DNA from: Actinophytocola sp963826035
Lineage (GTDB): Bacteria; Actinomycetota; Actinomycetes; Mycobacteriales; Pseudonocardiaceae
DNA length: 64,000 nt
Assembly (NCBI GenBank): GCA_963826035.1
Contig: CAWGVZ010000024.1
Coordinates: 434,001-498,000, forward strand
Direction of reading: 5' to 3'
Both the position numbers and the translations under genes were made by a program. A model generated the notes under the pieces. It made no database searches. It saw nothing but the letters and a program-made list of their open reading frames with translations, and was not told the origin of the DNA. Of this stretch, positions 7,966 through 16,976 are shown piece by piece; position 1 is the stretch's first letter; the number at the start of each line of letters is the position of its first letter.

Positions 7966-8427
7966 TCAGAGGGTTCTGCTGCCGAGGCCTTCGACGAACG
8001 ATCGGAAGTCGGGCGCCAGCACGACCTCGGTACCGAAGTCGTTGTCGAACAGGGTGACCGGCGGTTCCGCACTTGGTCCGCGGTAGTCGAGCGCCACCCA
8101 GTAATGCCCGTCGCCCGAAAGCAGCACCACTGGCGCGGGCATGCCCCATTCCTCGATCAGATACGGGGTGTCGAGCAGGTTCGTGTTGCGCGGACCGATC
8201 CCCATCAGCTGGTCGAACATGATCTCTTCGCCACCGTTGGGGAAGGTGTCGTACTCGGCCGCCACGGGACCGCCGTTCCGCAGCCGGAGCAGCTCGAGCA
8301 GGGCGGCCGGCAAAGCCACTCCCAACACACGCTCGGCGTTCCGCAACGCCTCGTCGGTCAGCGGTGGCTGCACGCCGTGCTCACCCGCGCCCCAGAAACC
8401 TGCCTTGACATCCTCGAATCGCGCCAC
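7966..8427 (-). CDS. SMI1/KNR4 (SUKH) family protein
   Basis: The 153-residue protein has the SUKH fold signature: LTDEALRNAERVLGVALPAALLELLRLRNGG near the N-terminus, then FDQLMGIGPRN, and a LLSGDGHYWVALDYR strand with the family's conserved GHYWVALDY pattern. SUKH proteins often act as immunity proteins for nuclease or deaminase toxins, but many are stand-alone and of unknown role. No toxin gene is adjacent here: the neighbours are the TetR gene (convergent) and trpS (same strand, 110 bp away, separated by a class A repeat). I therefore call the family but not an immunity function. Confidence 0.85.
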   Translation of the reverse strand: MARFEDVKAGFWGAGEHGVQPPLTDEALRNAERVLGVALPAALLELLRLRNGGPVAAEYDTFPNGGEEIMFDQLMGIGPRNTNLLDTPYLIEEWGMPAPVVLLSGDGHYWVALDYRGPSAEPPVTLFDNDFGTEVVLAPDFRSFVEGLGSRTL

Positions 8428-8454
8428 GGCCGGCAGCGTACGGGCCGGCCGTCG

Positions 8455-8511
8455 TGCAGGAAACGACGCTTTCCCTGCGTTGACCGCAGTGAACGACGCG
8501 TTCCCTGCATC
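8455..8511. repeat. Class A intergenic repeat, copy 1
   Basis: Two half-units with cores AACGACGCTTTCCCTGC and AACGACGCGTTCCCTGC lie 30 bp apart, with GCGTTGACCGC at the centre. The copy sits between trpS and the SUKH gene. It matches other copies at 9713, 16539, 23130 and 45116. Confidence 0.8.
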
Positions 8512-8537
8512 GAGGCACCCGGCGGCCGACCCAGCGG

Positions 8538-9515
8538 TCAGCCCACGCCCGCCAGGCGGAGGACCGTCGCCAGGCGGTGGGCGCTGCGTTCCCGCGCCCG
8601 GTCCGCACCCGCCTTGCGAATACGGTCCAGCTCCCCGGGATCGGCCAGCAGGTCCCTGGTCCGCTCCCGGATGGGCCGCAGCTCCTCGACCACCGCCTCC
8701 GCCACCGCCTCCTTCAGCTCACCGTAGGTACCAAAGGAGTCCGCCACCTCGCGCACCGGTTTTCCGTTGCACGCCGCCATGATCTCCAGCAGGTTGGCCA
8801 GGCCGGGCTGCGACTCCGGGTGGTAACGCAGCTTGCCGAAGCTGTCCGTCACCGCCCGCTTCACCTTGCGGCGCAACAGATCCGGATCATCCAGGACGTA
8901 GAGGACGCCGACACCCTCCCTGGCCGACTTGTCCATCTTGCGCGTCGGGTCGGCCAGGTCGCGAACGCGGGCGGCCGCCGGGGGCGTCACCACGGTCGGC
9001 ACCACGAAGGCCTCGCCGAAAGCACTGTTGAACCGTCTCGCCAGGGCCCTCGCCAGTTCCACGTGCTGGGTCTGGTCATCGCCCACCGGGACCTCGTCCG
9101 CGTCCTGCAACAGGATGTCCGCCGCCATCAGCACGGGATACGTGAGCAGACCGAGCCGGACGGGCGTCTCCTCGACCACGCGGCGCGCGCTCTTCTCCTT
9201 GAACTGCGTCATCCGCGCCGCCTCGCCGTAGGAGCACGTGCACTCCAGCACCCACGTCAACGCCCCGAGCTGGGGCAACAGGTCGGACTGCACGAACACC
9301 CGTTCCGGCTCGATGCCGGCGGCGACCAACATGGCGAGCAGTTCCTGCGACCGGGCCCGCAGCTTCTGCGGGTGGTAGGGCGTGGTCATGGCGTGCAGGT
9401 CGCTCACGAAGTACAGGTCACCCGGCTGCCCCTCTCGTACCCAGCGCCGGATCGCACCCAGGTAGTTGCCGAGGTGGGCGGGGCCGGACGGGGTGATGCC
9501 GGACAGTCGGGTCAT
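8538..9515 (-). CDS. trpS: Tryptophanyl-tRNA synthetase
   Basis: This 325-residue class I aminoacyl-tRNA synthetase charges tRNA-Trp with tryptophan in the cytosol. The HIGH-like motif is HLGN at 14-17 in SGPAHLGNYLGA, and the KMSKS-like loop is KMDKS at 193-197. GDDQTQHVELAR, diagnostic for TrpRS, is at about 145-156. Length is normal for bacterial TrpRS. The gene is preceded by a leader peptide with two adjacent Trp codons and a GC-rich hairpin, so its expression is very probably tuned by ribosome-mediated attenuation. A class A repeat separates it from the downstream SUKH gene. It is slightly unlike the usual 335-residue form at the C-terminus but otherwise complete. Confidence 0.97.
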   Translation of the reverse strand: MTRLSGITPSGPAHLGNYLGAIRRWVREGQPGDLYFVSDLHAMTTPYHPQKLRARSQELLAMLVAAGIEPERVFVQSDLLPQLGALTWVLECTCSYGEAARMTQFKEKSARRVVEETPVRLGLLTYPVLMAADILLQDADEVPVGDDQTQHVELARALARRFNSAFGEAFVVPTVVTPPAAARVRDLADPTRKMDKSAREGVGVLYVLDDPDLLRRKVKRAVTDSFGKLRYHPESQPGLANLLEIMAACNGKPVREVADSFGTYGELKEAVAEAVVEELRPIRERTRDLLADPGELDRIRKAGADRARERSAHRLATVLRLAGVG

Positions 9516-9555
9516 CAGAACACTCCTCGCGGATCAGCGACCGCCGCGAGTGGCC

Positions 9556-9587
9556 GGAAAACACGAAGGCCGCCCGGGCGGGCGGCC
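9556..9587 (-). terminator. Attenuator hairpin in the trpS leader
   Basis: On the minus strand GGCCGCCC, loop GCCC and GGGCGGCC (9587 down to 9568) form a perfect 8-bp GC stem followed by TTCGTGTTTT down to 9558. It lies between the Trp-rich leader peptide stop and the trpS start, the position of an intrinsic attenuator. A ribosome stalled on the Trp codons would be expected to favour an alternative fold and read-through. Confidence 0.8.
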
Positions 9588-9607
9588 TGGATGGTCAACG
9601 CATCACG

Positions 9608-9655
9608 TCATGGCCGCCGGTGAGCGGCCCACCAGGTGGTGGTGACGTTGCGCAT
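9608..9655 (-). CDS. trpS leader peptide with tandem Trp codons
   Basis: A 15-codon ORF reads MRNVTTTWWAAHRRP and stops at TGA 9608-9610. An AGGA-type ribosome site lies about 8 bases before the ATG. Two consecutive TGG codons (9629-9634) in such a short peptide, just before a GC-rich hairpin and trpS, are the hallmark of transcription attenuation by charged tRNA-Trp level. Attenuation of tryptophan genes by leader peptides is established in actinobacteria; this assignment follows from that pattern. The ORF is too short to have a function as a protein. Confidence 0.88.
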   Translation of the reverse strand: MRNVTTTWWAAHRRP

Positions 9656-9712
9656 ACCGCGGATCCTATCAGGCGCCAGTGCCCCGACCCGGAAGTTCGC
9701 GCGGCGGTGGGG

Positions 9713-9770
9713 CATGCCTGGAACGACGCCTTACTGACGTTGAGCGTCTGCAACGACGCCTTCCAGGCAT
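9713..9770. repeat. Class A intergenic repeat, copy 2
   Basis: Half-units AACGACGCCTT at 9722 and 9752 are 30 bp apart, and the outer ends CATGCCTGG and CCAGGCAT pair with each other. The centre is CTGACGTTGAGCGTC. It follows the stop codon of the small Cys-rich gene and may act as its terminator. Confidence 0.8.
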
Positions 9771-9777
9771 TCGAGGC

Positions 9778-9936
9778 TCAGGCGGCTTTTGCCAGCTTGA
9801 CCTTGGCTTTCTTGAGCGCGAGAACCGGGCACCGATCGCAGCGGGACTTCGACCGGCAGCACTTCTTCTTGACCTTGCCGGCCTTCGTCCACTTCCGCAC
9901 GAGGTCGGCGGGGGACCTCGCGTTCTTCTTGCCCAA
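9778..9936 (-). CDS. Small basic cysteine-rich protein, candidate iron-regulated
   Basis: A 52-residue ORF starts at TTG 9936 with a GGAG ribosome site about 7 bases upstream and ends at TGA 9778-9780. The sequence opens MGKKNARSPADLVRKWTKAG and continues with a lysine run into KKKCCRSKSRCDRCPV, giving a C-C-x5-C-x2-C cluster that could bind zinc, iron or a cluster. The protein is very basic, with about 17 Lys or Arg. Its coding character is supported by the ribosome site, the regular Cys spacing, and an IdeR/DtxR-like iron box 28 bp before the start. I do not recognise a named family. A metal-linked nucleic-acid-binding or metallo-regulatory role is possible but unproven. Confidence 0.65.
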   Translation of the reverse strand: MGKKNARSPADLVRKWTKAGKVKKKCCRSKSRCDRCPVLALKKAKVKLAKAA

Positions 9937-9963
9937 CGGTGCTCCAGGAGACTAGGCGACCAC

Positions 9964-9982
9964 TTAGGTTAAGCTTACCTTT
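9964..9982. promoter_or_regulatory. IdeR/DtxR-type iron box
   Basis: TTAGGTTAAGCTTACCTTT matches 15 of 19 positions of the actinobacterial iron box TTAGGTTAGSCTAACCTAA. It lies 28 bp before the TTG of the small Cys protein and about 100 bp before typA, so iron-dependent repression of the small gene is the simplest reading. Effects on typA cannot be excluded. Confidence 0.7.
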
Positions 9983-10081
9983 GCCAATTGCGCCAGCCTC
10001 GCGGGCTATCCTTGACAAGCCGCGACCATCCTTCGCGCGCAGCCAATGACGCCAGACCCCATGAACCAGGAGCACACGCGC

Positions 10082-11998
<1,917 letters not shown>

Positions 11999-12079
11999 CC
12001 GGAACCGAGTCGCCGCCCCGCACGTCACCTCGTAGGGGCGTCTGGCATGGTCGGACAACGCACTTGGGGAGGTGACGTG

Positions 12080-13723
12080 GTGGGGACTCGGCGATTTCTG
12101 CTCGCCGCGCTCGCGGTCGCGTTGACCGCCTGCACCCCGGCGCCCCAACTGGTCGACTCGCCCGTGTCCTCGCCCGCGCAGCGCCCGGTCGACACGGGTG
12201 AGGTGGTGGTCGGCGTCGGCACGCTGGCCGGCGGCTACAACCCGCACAAGATCGCCGACCAGTCGGCCATCACCACGGCGCTGTCGAACCTGTTGCTGCC
12301 CTCGGTGTTCCGGCCGGGGGCGGACGGGACGGCCCGGCTGGACACCACGGTCATGCGGTCGGCCGACGTCACCAGCTACGCCCCGTACACCGTGACCTAC
12401 GAGATCCGCGCCGACGCGTCCTGGTCGGACGCGGCGCCGGTCGCGGCCGAGGACTTCGTCTATCTGTGGGAGCAGATCACCGGCGCCGCCGGCACTATCG
12501 ACGCCGCCGGCTACCGGCTGATCGACGACATCAACGCGCGCGAGGCCGGCAAGGTCGTCGAGGTGGTGTTCGAGCAGCCCTACCCCGGCTGGCGGACCCT
12601 GTTCTCCGGGCTGCTGCCCGCCCACCTGCTGAAGGACGCGCCGGGCGGCTGGACGGGTGCGCTGCAGAGCAACTTCCCGGCCACCGCCGGCCCGTTCGCC
12701 ATCAAGACGCTGGACACCGACCGCGGCGAGGTCGTGCTGGAGCGCAACGACCGGTACTGGGAGGACCCGGCCACGCTCGACCGGATCATCCTGCGCCGGT
12801 CCGAGCAGAGCGGCCTGGTCGACGCGCTGGACGCCGGCCACGACCAGCTCCTGCTGACCACCACGGACGCGGTCGGCACGGAGGCGCTCGCGGCACTGGG
12901 GCTGACCGCACAGACCGTGGCGCGCCCGTCGGTGACCACGCTCGCCGTGCGGCCCGACCGCGTGGTCGACCTGCGGGTCCGGCAGGCGGTGCTCGCCCTG
13001 CTCGACCGCGAGCAGCTGATCACGGTCGGCACGGGCAACGGCCCCGCCGCCACGCTGCCGGCCGACGCCCAGGTGCTGGCGCCGGCGTCCCCCGGTTACG
13101 AGCCGACCGCACCCACGACCCAGCCGGACCCGGAACGGGCGGCACAGCTGCTCACCGAGGCCGGCTACACGAAGACCGCCGGCACGTGGACGCGGGCGGG
13201 CCAGCCGCTGACGCTGACCATCGCGGCGGCCGAGGAGCGCGACCCGTCGCTGCGCATCGCGACCGAGGTGGCGAACCAGCTGACGGCTACCGGCATCTCC
13301 GCCGAGGTGATCACCCCGCCCGGCCTGGAGCTGGTCGACCAGCTGTACACGACCACGCAGGACTCCTTCGACCTCGCGATCCTGTCCCGCCCGGCGGGCG
13401 GCGACCCGGCGACCGTCCTGGCCACCGACTACGGCTGTGTCATGGACGGCTCCGAGCCGCCGGTCCCCGTCCCGGCCAACCCGTTCGGCATCTGCGAACC
13501 GGGCATGCAGCCCACCGTGGACGCGGCACTGACGGGCGCGCTGTCCACGGCGGACGCACTGTCGTCGATCGAACCGGCCCTGTGGCAGGCGGCGGTGTCC
13601 ATGCCCCTGTTCCAGGAGGCCGAGACACTGGTCGTCCGCCCGGAAATGGTCGGCGTGTCCGTCGGTCCACCGGCGGCCGGCCCGTTCGCGAACGCCGCCC
13701 GCTGGCAACGCTCACCCGGCTGA
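12080..13723 (+). CDS. lpqW: LpqW-like lipoprotein with an extracellular solute-binding (family 5) fold
   Basis: From GTG 12080 (GGAGG seven bases upstream) the product is 547 residues with a lipoprotein signal: basic N-terminus, FLLAALAVALTAC with lipobox LTAC, then CTPAPQ. The body is a family 5 solute-binding protein (EIRADASWSDAAPVAAEDFVYLWEQ, LERNDRYWEDPATLDRIILRR, RQAVLALLDRE), a fold otherwise used for oligopeptide import. No permease genes are nearby. Position between typA and mshB matches M. tuberculosis lpqW (Rv1166), a lipoprotein that keeps this fold but regulates phosphatidylinositol mannoside and lipoarabinomannan synthesis. I infer orthology from context; a peptide-binding role remains possible. 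Confidence 0.78.
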   Translation: MGTRRFLLAALAVALTACTPAPQLVDSPVSSPAQRPVDTGEVVVGVGTLAGGYNPHKIADQSAITTALSNLLLPSVFRPGADGTARLDTTVMRSADVTSYAPYTVTYEIRADASWSDAAPVAAEDFVYLWEQITGAAGTIDAAGYRLIDDINAREAGKVVEVVFEQPYPGWRTLFSGLLPAHLLKDAPGGWTGALQSNFPATAGPFAIKTLDTDRGEVVLERNDRYWEDPATLDRIILRRSEQSGLVDALDAGHDQLLLTTTDAVGTEALAALGLTAQTVARPSVTTLAVRPDRVVDLRVRQAVLALLDREQLITVGTGNGPAATLPADAQVLAPASPGYEPTAPTTQPDPERAAQLLTEAGYTKTAGTWTRAGQPLTLTIAAAEERDPSLRIATEVANQLTATGISAEVITPPGLELVDQLYTTTQDSFDLAILSRPAGGDPATVLATDYGCVMDGSEPPVPVPANPFGICEPGMQPTVDAALTGALSTADALSSIEPALWQAAVSMPLFQEAETLVVRPEMVGVSVGPPAAGPFANAARWQRSPG

Positions 13724-13783
13724 GACACCCGGACTGCCACTGACGCTGCCCGCTTATTCTTTGCGGGTGAGGGGGAACACCTG

Positions 13784-14629
13784 ATGACGCTCACGGCCGC
13801 GCCTCGGCTGTTACTCGTGCACGCCCACCCGGATGACGAGAGTCTCTGGACGGGCGGCACCATCGCGCGCTATGCGGCCGCCGGTGTGCAGATCACCCTG
13901 GTCACCTGCACTCTCGGCGAGGAGGGCGAGATCATCCCCGACCGGCTGCGCGGGATCGCCGCCGACGCGGCCGACCAGCTCGGCGGATACCGCATCGGGG
14001 AGCTGCGTGGCGCGTGCGCGGCGCTGGGGGTCTCCGACCACCGGTGGCTCGGCGGCGCCGGCCGCTGGCGGGACTCCGGCATGGCCGGCACCGGCGCCAA
14101 CCGGCACCCGAGAGCGTTCGCCGGTGGGGATCTCGCCGAGCAGGCGGCCGAGCTGGCCGACATCCTCGCCGACGTGCGGCCGCAGGTGGTGGTCACCTAC
14201 GGCCCGGACGGCGGCTACGGCCACCCCGACCACGTCCGCGCCCACGAGATCACCATGGCGGCCTGCGACGCCAACCCGATCATGGACCGGGTCTTCTACG
14301 CGGTCACCTCCCGCCAGGCGACCGAGGAGGGCATCCACGCGCTCACCCAGGCCGACGGGCTGCCGTTCCGCCTGCCGGAACCGGGCGAGCTGCCGGTGAC
14401 CGACGACTCCCGGATCACCACCACCGTCTCGATCGCCGATGTCCTCTCGCTCAAGCTTCGCGCCCTCCAGGCACACGCCACGCAGGTCAGCGTCTGGCAC
14501 GCGGTCGACGGCGTGCACAGCTACGCACTGTCCAACGGCATCGCCCAGCCGATCCCGGCGGCCGAGTTCTACGTGCTGGCCAGGGGCGCGGCCGATGGCG
14601 CGGACACCGACCTGTTCGGCGGACTGTGA
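13784..14629 (+). CDS. mshB: GlcNAc-Ins deacetylase MshB (mycothiol synthesis)
   Basis: This 281-residue zinc enzyme removes the acetyl group from GlcNAc-Ins, the second committed step to mycothiol, the main low-molecular-weight thiol of actinobacteria. The LmbE/PIG-L fold is shown by AHPDDE at 14-19 (zinc ligands His15 and Asp18), LGVSDHRWLGG and the second metal motif GGYGHPDHVRAH. The length matches MshB (about 300) and the typA-side context matches Rv1170. It overlaps the next gene by one base (TGATG). The paralogue mca, which acts on mycothiol conjugates, is at 59827, so the window holds two enzymes of mycothiol biology. The MshB/Mca distinction rests mainly on synteny. Confidence 0.93.
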   Translation: MTLTAAPRLLLVHAHPDDESLWTGGTIARYAAAGVQITLVTCTLGEEGEIIPDRLRGIAADAADQLGGYRIGELRGACAALGVSDHRWLGGAGRWRDSGMAGTGANRHPRAFAGGDLAEQAAELADILADVRPQVVVTYGPDGGYGHPDHVRAHEITMAACDANPIMDRVFYAVTSRQATEEGIHALTQADGLPFRLPEPGELPVTDDSRITTTVSIADVLSLKLRALQAHATQVSVWHAVDGVHSYALSNGIAQPIPAAEFYVLARGAADGADTDLFGGL

Positions 14630-15024
14630 TGAGTACCCGCGACCGGCTGTTCCTCGCGCTGCTGATGGTCGACGCGGCCGTGCTGGCCGTGGTCGAGCTG
14701 CTGTTCCTGCCGCTTCGCCTGGACGGCCACATCCTGCCCGAACTCCTCGGCGGCCTGGCACTTCCGCTGTCTGCGCTGGTGGCGGCTGTGACCATGCCGC
14801 TGCTCGTGGCGGCCGCCGCCCGGCTGTCGTCGACGTTGCTGGTGGCGGCCGCGCCGCTCGGCGCGTGGGTGGTGGCGATCGGCGCGTTCGGCCTGATGGG
14901 ACCGGGTGGCGACATCGTGCTGACCGAGGACTGGCGGTCGCTGCTGCTGTTCGCCTGCGGGACACTGCCCGCGACCGTGGTTCTCGGCCGCGTGCTCGCC
15001 GCCACACTCACGGCACCACAGTGA
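14629..15024 (+). CDS. Four-helix integral membrane protein, Rv1171-like
   Basis: The ATG at 14629 overlaps the mshB stop by one base, giving a 131-residue product. Four hydrophobic helices are visible: LFLALLMVDAAVLAVVELLFL, GLALPLSALVAAVTMPLLVAAAA, STLLVAAAPLGAWVVAIGAFG and LLLFACGTLPATVVLGRVLAA. No catalytic motif is seen. A small membrane protein in this place, between mshB and the ferredoxin gene, is also found in mycobacteria (Rv1171), so a conserved but undefined function is likely. It is translationally coupled to mshB. I do not assign a role. Confidence 0.82.
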   Translation: MSTRDRLFLALLMVDAAVLAVVELLFLPLRLDGHILPELLGGLALPLSALVAAVTMPLLVAAAARLSSTLLVAAAPLGAWVVAIGAFGLMGPGGDIVLTEDWRSLLLFACGTLPATVVLGRVLAATLTAPQ

Positions 15025-15111
15025 GGCTCGCCATCGGCCGAGATGGATACTAGCGAGAGCCGGTAACCTCCGCTTCAGGCAGACATCTACTCAGAAGGCC
15101 AGGAGAACGCA

Positions 15112-15438
15112 GTGACGTATGTGATCGCCGAGCCCTGCGTCGATTTGCTCGACAAGGCGTGCATCGAGGAGTGCCCGGTCGACTGCATCTACGAGGGCGA
15201 CCGGATGTTGTACATCCACCCCGACGAGTGCGTGGACTGCGGCGCCTGCGAACCGGTCTGCCCGGTGGAAGCCATCTACTACGAGGACGACGTCCCCGAC
15301 CAGTGGAAGGACTACACCAAGGCCAACGTCGACTACTTCGACGAGCTGGGCTCGCCCGGCGGTGCGGCGAAGGTCGGCAAGGTGGCGGCGGACCCGCAGT
15401 GGATCAAGGATCTGCCCCCGGTCGAGCACGACGAGTGA
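15112..15438 (+). CDS. fdxA: Seven-iron ferredoxin (FdxA/FdxC type)
   Basis: The 108-residue electron carrier starts at GTG 15112 with AGGAGA nine bases upstream. Cysteines occur at C9, C17, C21 and C25 (CVDLLDKACIEECPVDC) and at C40, C43, C46 and C50 (CVDCGACEPVCP), the arrangement of a [3Fe-4S] plus [4Fe-4S] ferredoxin with the usual acidic C-terminal extension. Such ferredoxins donate electrons to cytochromes P450 or take part in central redox reactions in the cytosol. Its stop overlaps the start of dapC (GTGA), as in mycobacteria where fdxC (Rv1177) precedes dapC (Rv1178). A partner reductase could be the flavoprotein encoded at 33420. Confidence 0.95.
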   Translation: MTYVIAEPCVDLLDKACIEECPVDCIYEGDRMLYIHPDECVDCGACEPVCPVEAIYYEDDVPDQWKDYTKANVDYFDELGSPGGAAKVGKVAADPQWIKDLPPVEHDE

Positions 15439-16547
15439 CCCGGCAACTTCCCGACTTTCCCTGGGACTCGCTGACCGAGTTCGGCGCCAAGTCCCGCGCG
15501 CACCCCGACGGGCTGGTCGATCTGTCGGTCGGCACGCCCATCGACCCGGTGCCCGCGCTCATCCAGGACGCGCTGGCCTCGGCGGCCGCCGAACCCGGCT
15601 ACCCGACCACCCACGGCACGCCCGCGCTGCGGGAGGCGGCGGTCGCCGCCATGGCCAGGCGGCACGACGTGACCGGCCTGTCGCCCGAGGCGGTGCTGCC
15701 GACCATCGGCTCGAAGGAGCTGGTCGCGTGGCTGCCGACGCTGCTCGGCGTCGGCGCCGGTGACCTGGTGGTCATCCCCGAACTGGCCTACCCGACCTAC
15801 GAGGTGGGCGCGCGGCTGTCGGGTGCGGACGTGCTGCGCACGGACGGGCTGCTGGCCGCCGGCCCGGCGCGGCCCCGGCTGGTGTGGCTGAACTCCCCGT
15901 CGAACCCGACGGGCCGGGTGCTGCCCGTCGAACACCTGCGGAAGGTGGTCGACTGGGCGCGCGAGCGCGACGCGGTCGTGGTGTCCGACGAGTGCTACCT
16001 GACGCTCGGCTGGTCGGCGTCGCCGTTCTCGATCCTGCACCCGTCGGTGTCGGGCGGCCGGTTCGACGGGCTGCTGGCCGTGCACTCGCTGTCGAAGTCG
16101 TCGAGCCTGGCCGGCTACCGGGCGGGCTACGTGACCGGCGATCCGGCGCTGGTGGCCGCGCTGCTGGCCGTCCGCAAGCACGCCGGCATGATCGTTCCCC
16201 GGCCCGTGCAGGCGGCCATGACGGTCGCCCTGTCCGACGACGAGCACGTGACCGTCCAGCGGGCCCGGTTCGGCGCGCGCCGCGAGGTGCTGCGTGGGGC
16301 GTTCGAGGCCGCCGGCTTCACGATCGACCACTCGGAGGCGGGCCTGTACCTGTGGGCCACGCGGGACGAGGACGCGTGGGACACGATCGCGTGGCTGGCG
16401 TCGCTCGGCATCCTGGCCGCTCCCGGCACGTTCTACGGCCCGGCCGGCGCCAAGCACGTCCGCATCGCCCTGACGGCCACCGACGAACGAGTGGCAGCCG
16501 CCGCCGCCCGCCTTACGCCGTCTCCGGCCAAGGGCGCAATGCCCTGA
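15435..16547 (+). CDS. dapC: Succinyldiaminopimelate transaminase DapC
   Basis: This 370-residue fold-type I PLP aminotransferase makes N-succinyl-diaminopimelate from its 2-keto precursor in the succinylase route to meso-diaminopimelate and lysine. GYPTTHGTPALREA, LVWLNSPSNPTGRVLP (substrate carboxylate pocket), VVSDECYLTLGW and the PLP-binding Lys221 in SLSKSSSLAGYRAGY are present. It starts at GTG 15435 inside the ferredoxin stop. dapD and dapE lie 1.4 and 5.5 kb downstream, so three consecutive pathway steps are grouped. The last codons (GAMP then TGA) fall inside a class A repeat arm, so the C-terminus was probably reset by that element. Confidence 0.93.
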   Translation: MTRQLPDFPWDSLTEFGAKSRAHPDGLVDLSVGTPIDPVPALIQDALASAAAEPGYPTTHGTPALREAAVAAMARRHDVTGLSPEAVLPTIGSKELVAWLPTLLGVGAGDLVVIPELAYPTYEVGARLSGADVLRTDGLLAAGPARPRLVWLNSPSNPTGRVLPVEHLRKVVDWARERDAVVVSDECYLTLGWSASPFSILHPSVSGGRFDGLLAVHSLSKSSSLAGYRAGYVTGDPALVAALLAVRKHAGMIVPRPVQAAMTVALSDDEHVTVQRARFGARREVLRGAFEAAGFTIDHSEAGLYLWATRDEDAWDTIAWLASLGILAAPGTFYGPAGAKHVRIALTATDERVAAAAARLTPSPAKGAMP

Positions 16548-16595
16548 ATGCCCCATTCGAGACGTCGAGCGTCCTCAATGCCTCATTCAGGGCAT
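16539..16595. repeat. Class A intergenic repeat carrying the stop codons of both flanking genes
   Basis: ATGCCCTGA at 16539-16547 and its inverse TCAGGGCAT at 16587-16595 are the ends of a palindrome. The inner half-units AATGCCCCATTC (16547) and AATGCCTCATTC (16577) are 30 bp apart. The left end encodes Met-Pro-stop of dapC and the right end encodes Met-Pro-stop of the YdeI-like gene on the other strand. Confidence 0.85.
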
Positions 16596-16976
16596 CGCCG
16601 GGGTGGGCCAGCGGCCGGTTTCCTTGGCCTTCCGGACCGCCGCCAGACCCGGCTGCCGCATCCGGCCGGCCGCCGTCAGCGCCGCCACCTTCGTCGCGTT
16701 CAGGTGTGACCACGGGCTGTGCCGGCGGCGCGGGGAGTACCGCTGCAGGTAGTAGTCGGCATCGCAGGCCCTGCGGTGACTGTCGATCCAGCCGTAGCAC
16801 AGCGCCACGTCGAGGGCCTCGTCGATCGTGACCGTCCTGCGGTCCGAGCCCTTCTTCGCGATCTTCATCCACACGTCGGCCGTCTCGTGGTGCTCGGCCA
16901 GCCAGGACTCCCACCGCACCGCGTCCGCGAATTCCATGATCTCCATGGGAACCATCATCCGCGGCAAAGTGCTCAT
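16587..16976 (-). CDS. YdeI/OmpD-associated family protein
   Basis: The product is 129 residues from ATG 16976, which overlaps the stop of the CHAD gene (ATGA), so the two are co-translated. The family signature is visible: FADAVRWESWLAEHHETADVWMKIAKKGSD, TVTIDEALDVALCYGWIDS and YLQRYSPRRRHSPWSHLNATKV. Related bacterial proteins are annotated as YdeI or bacteriocin-protection proteins, but their biochemistry is undefined. The protein is short for the family (about 190), ending right after the RMRQPGLAAVRKAKETGRW motif. Its last residues AMP are encoded by a class A repeat, which may have truncated the C-terminus. Confidence 0.85.
   Translation of the reverse strand: MSTLPRMMVPMEIMEFADAVRWESWLAEHHETADVWMKIAKKGSDRRTVTIDEALDVALCYGWIDSHRRACDADYYLQRYSPRRRHSPWSHLNATKVAALTAAGRMRQPGLAAVRKAKETGRWPTPAMP

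Noticed and set aside
7966..8427. SUKH protein as immunity gene of a toxin system
   Set aside because: No toxin, polymorphic-toxin cassette or secretion gene is adjacent.
12080..13723. Binding protein of an oligopeptide ABC importer
   Set aside because: No permease or ATPase genes flank it, and the place matches the regulatory lipoprotein LpqW instead.
13784..14629. Second mca gene
   Set aside because: Gene context beside typA and the shorter C-terminus favour MshB; a separate, clearer Mca is at 59827.
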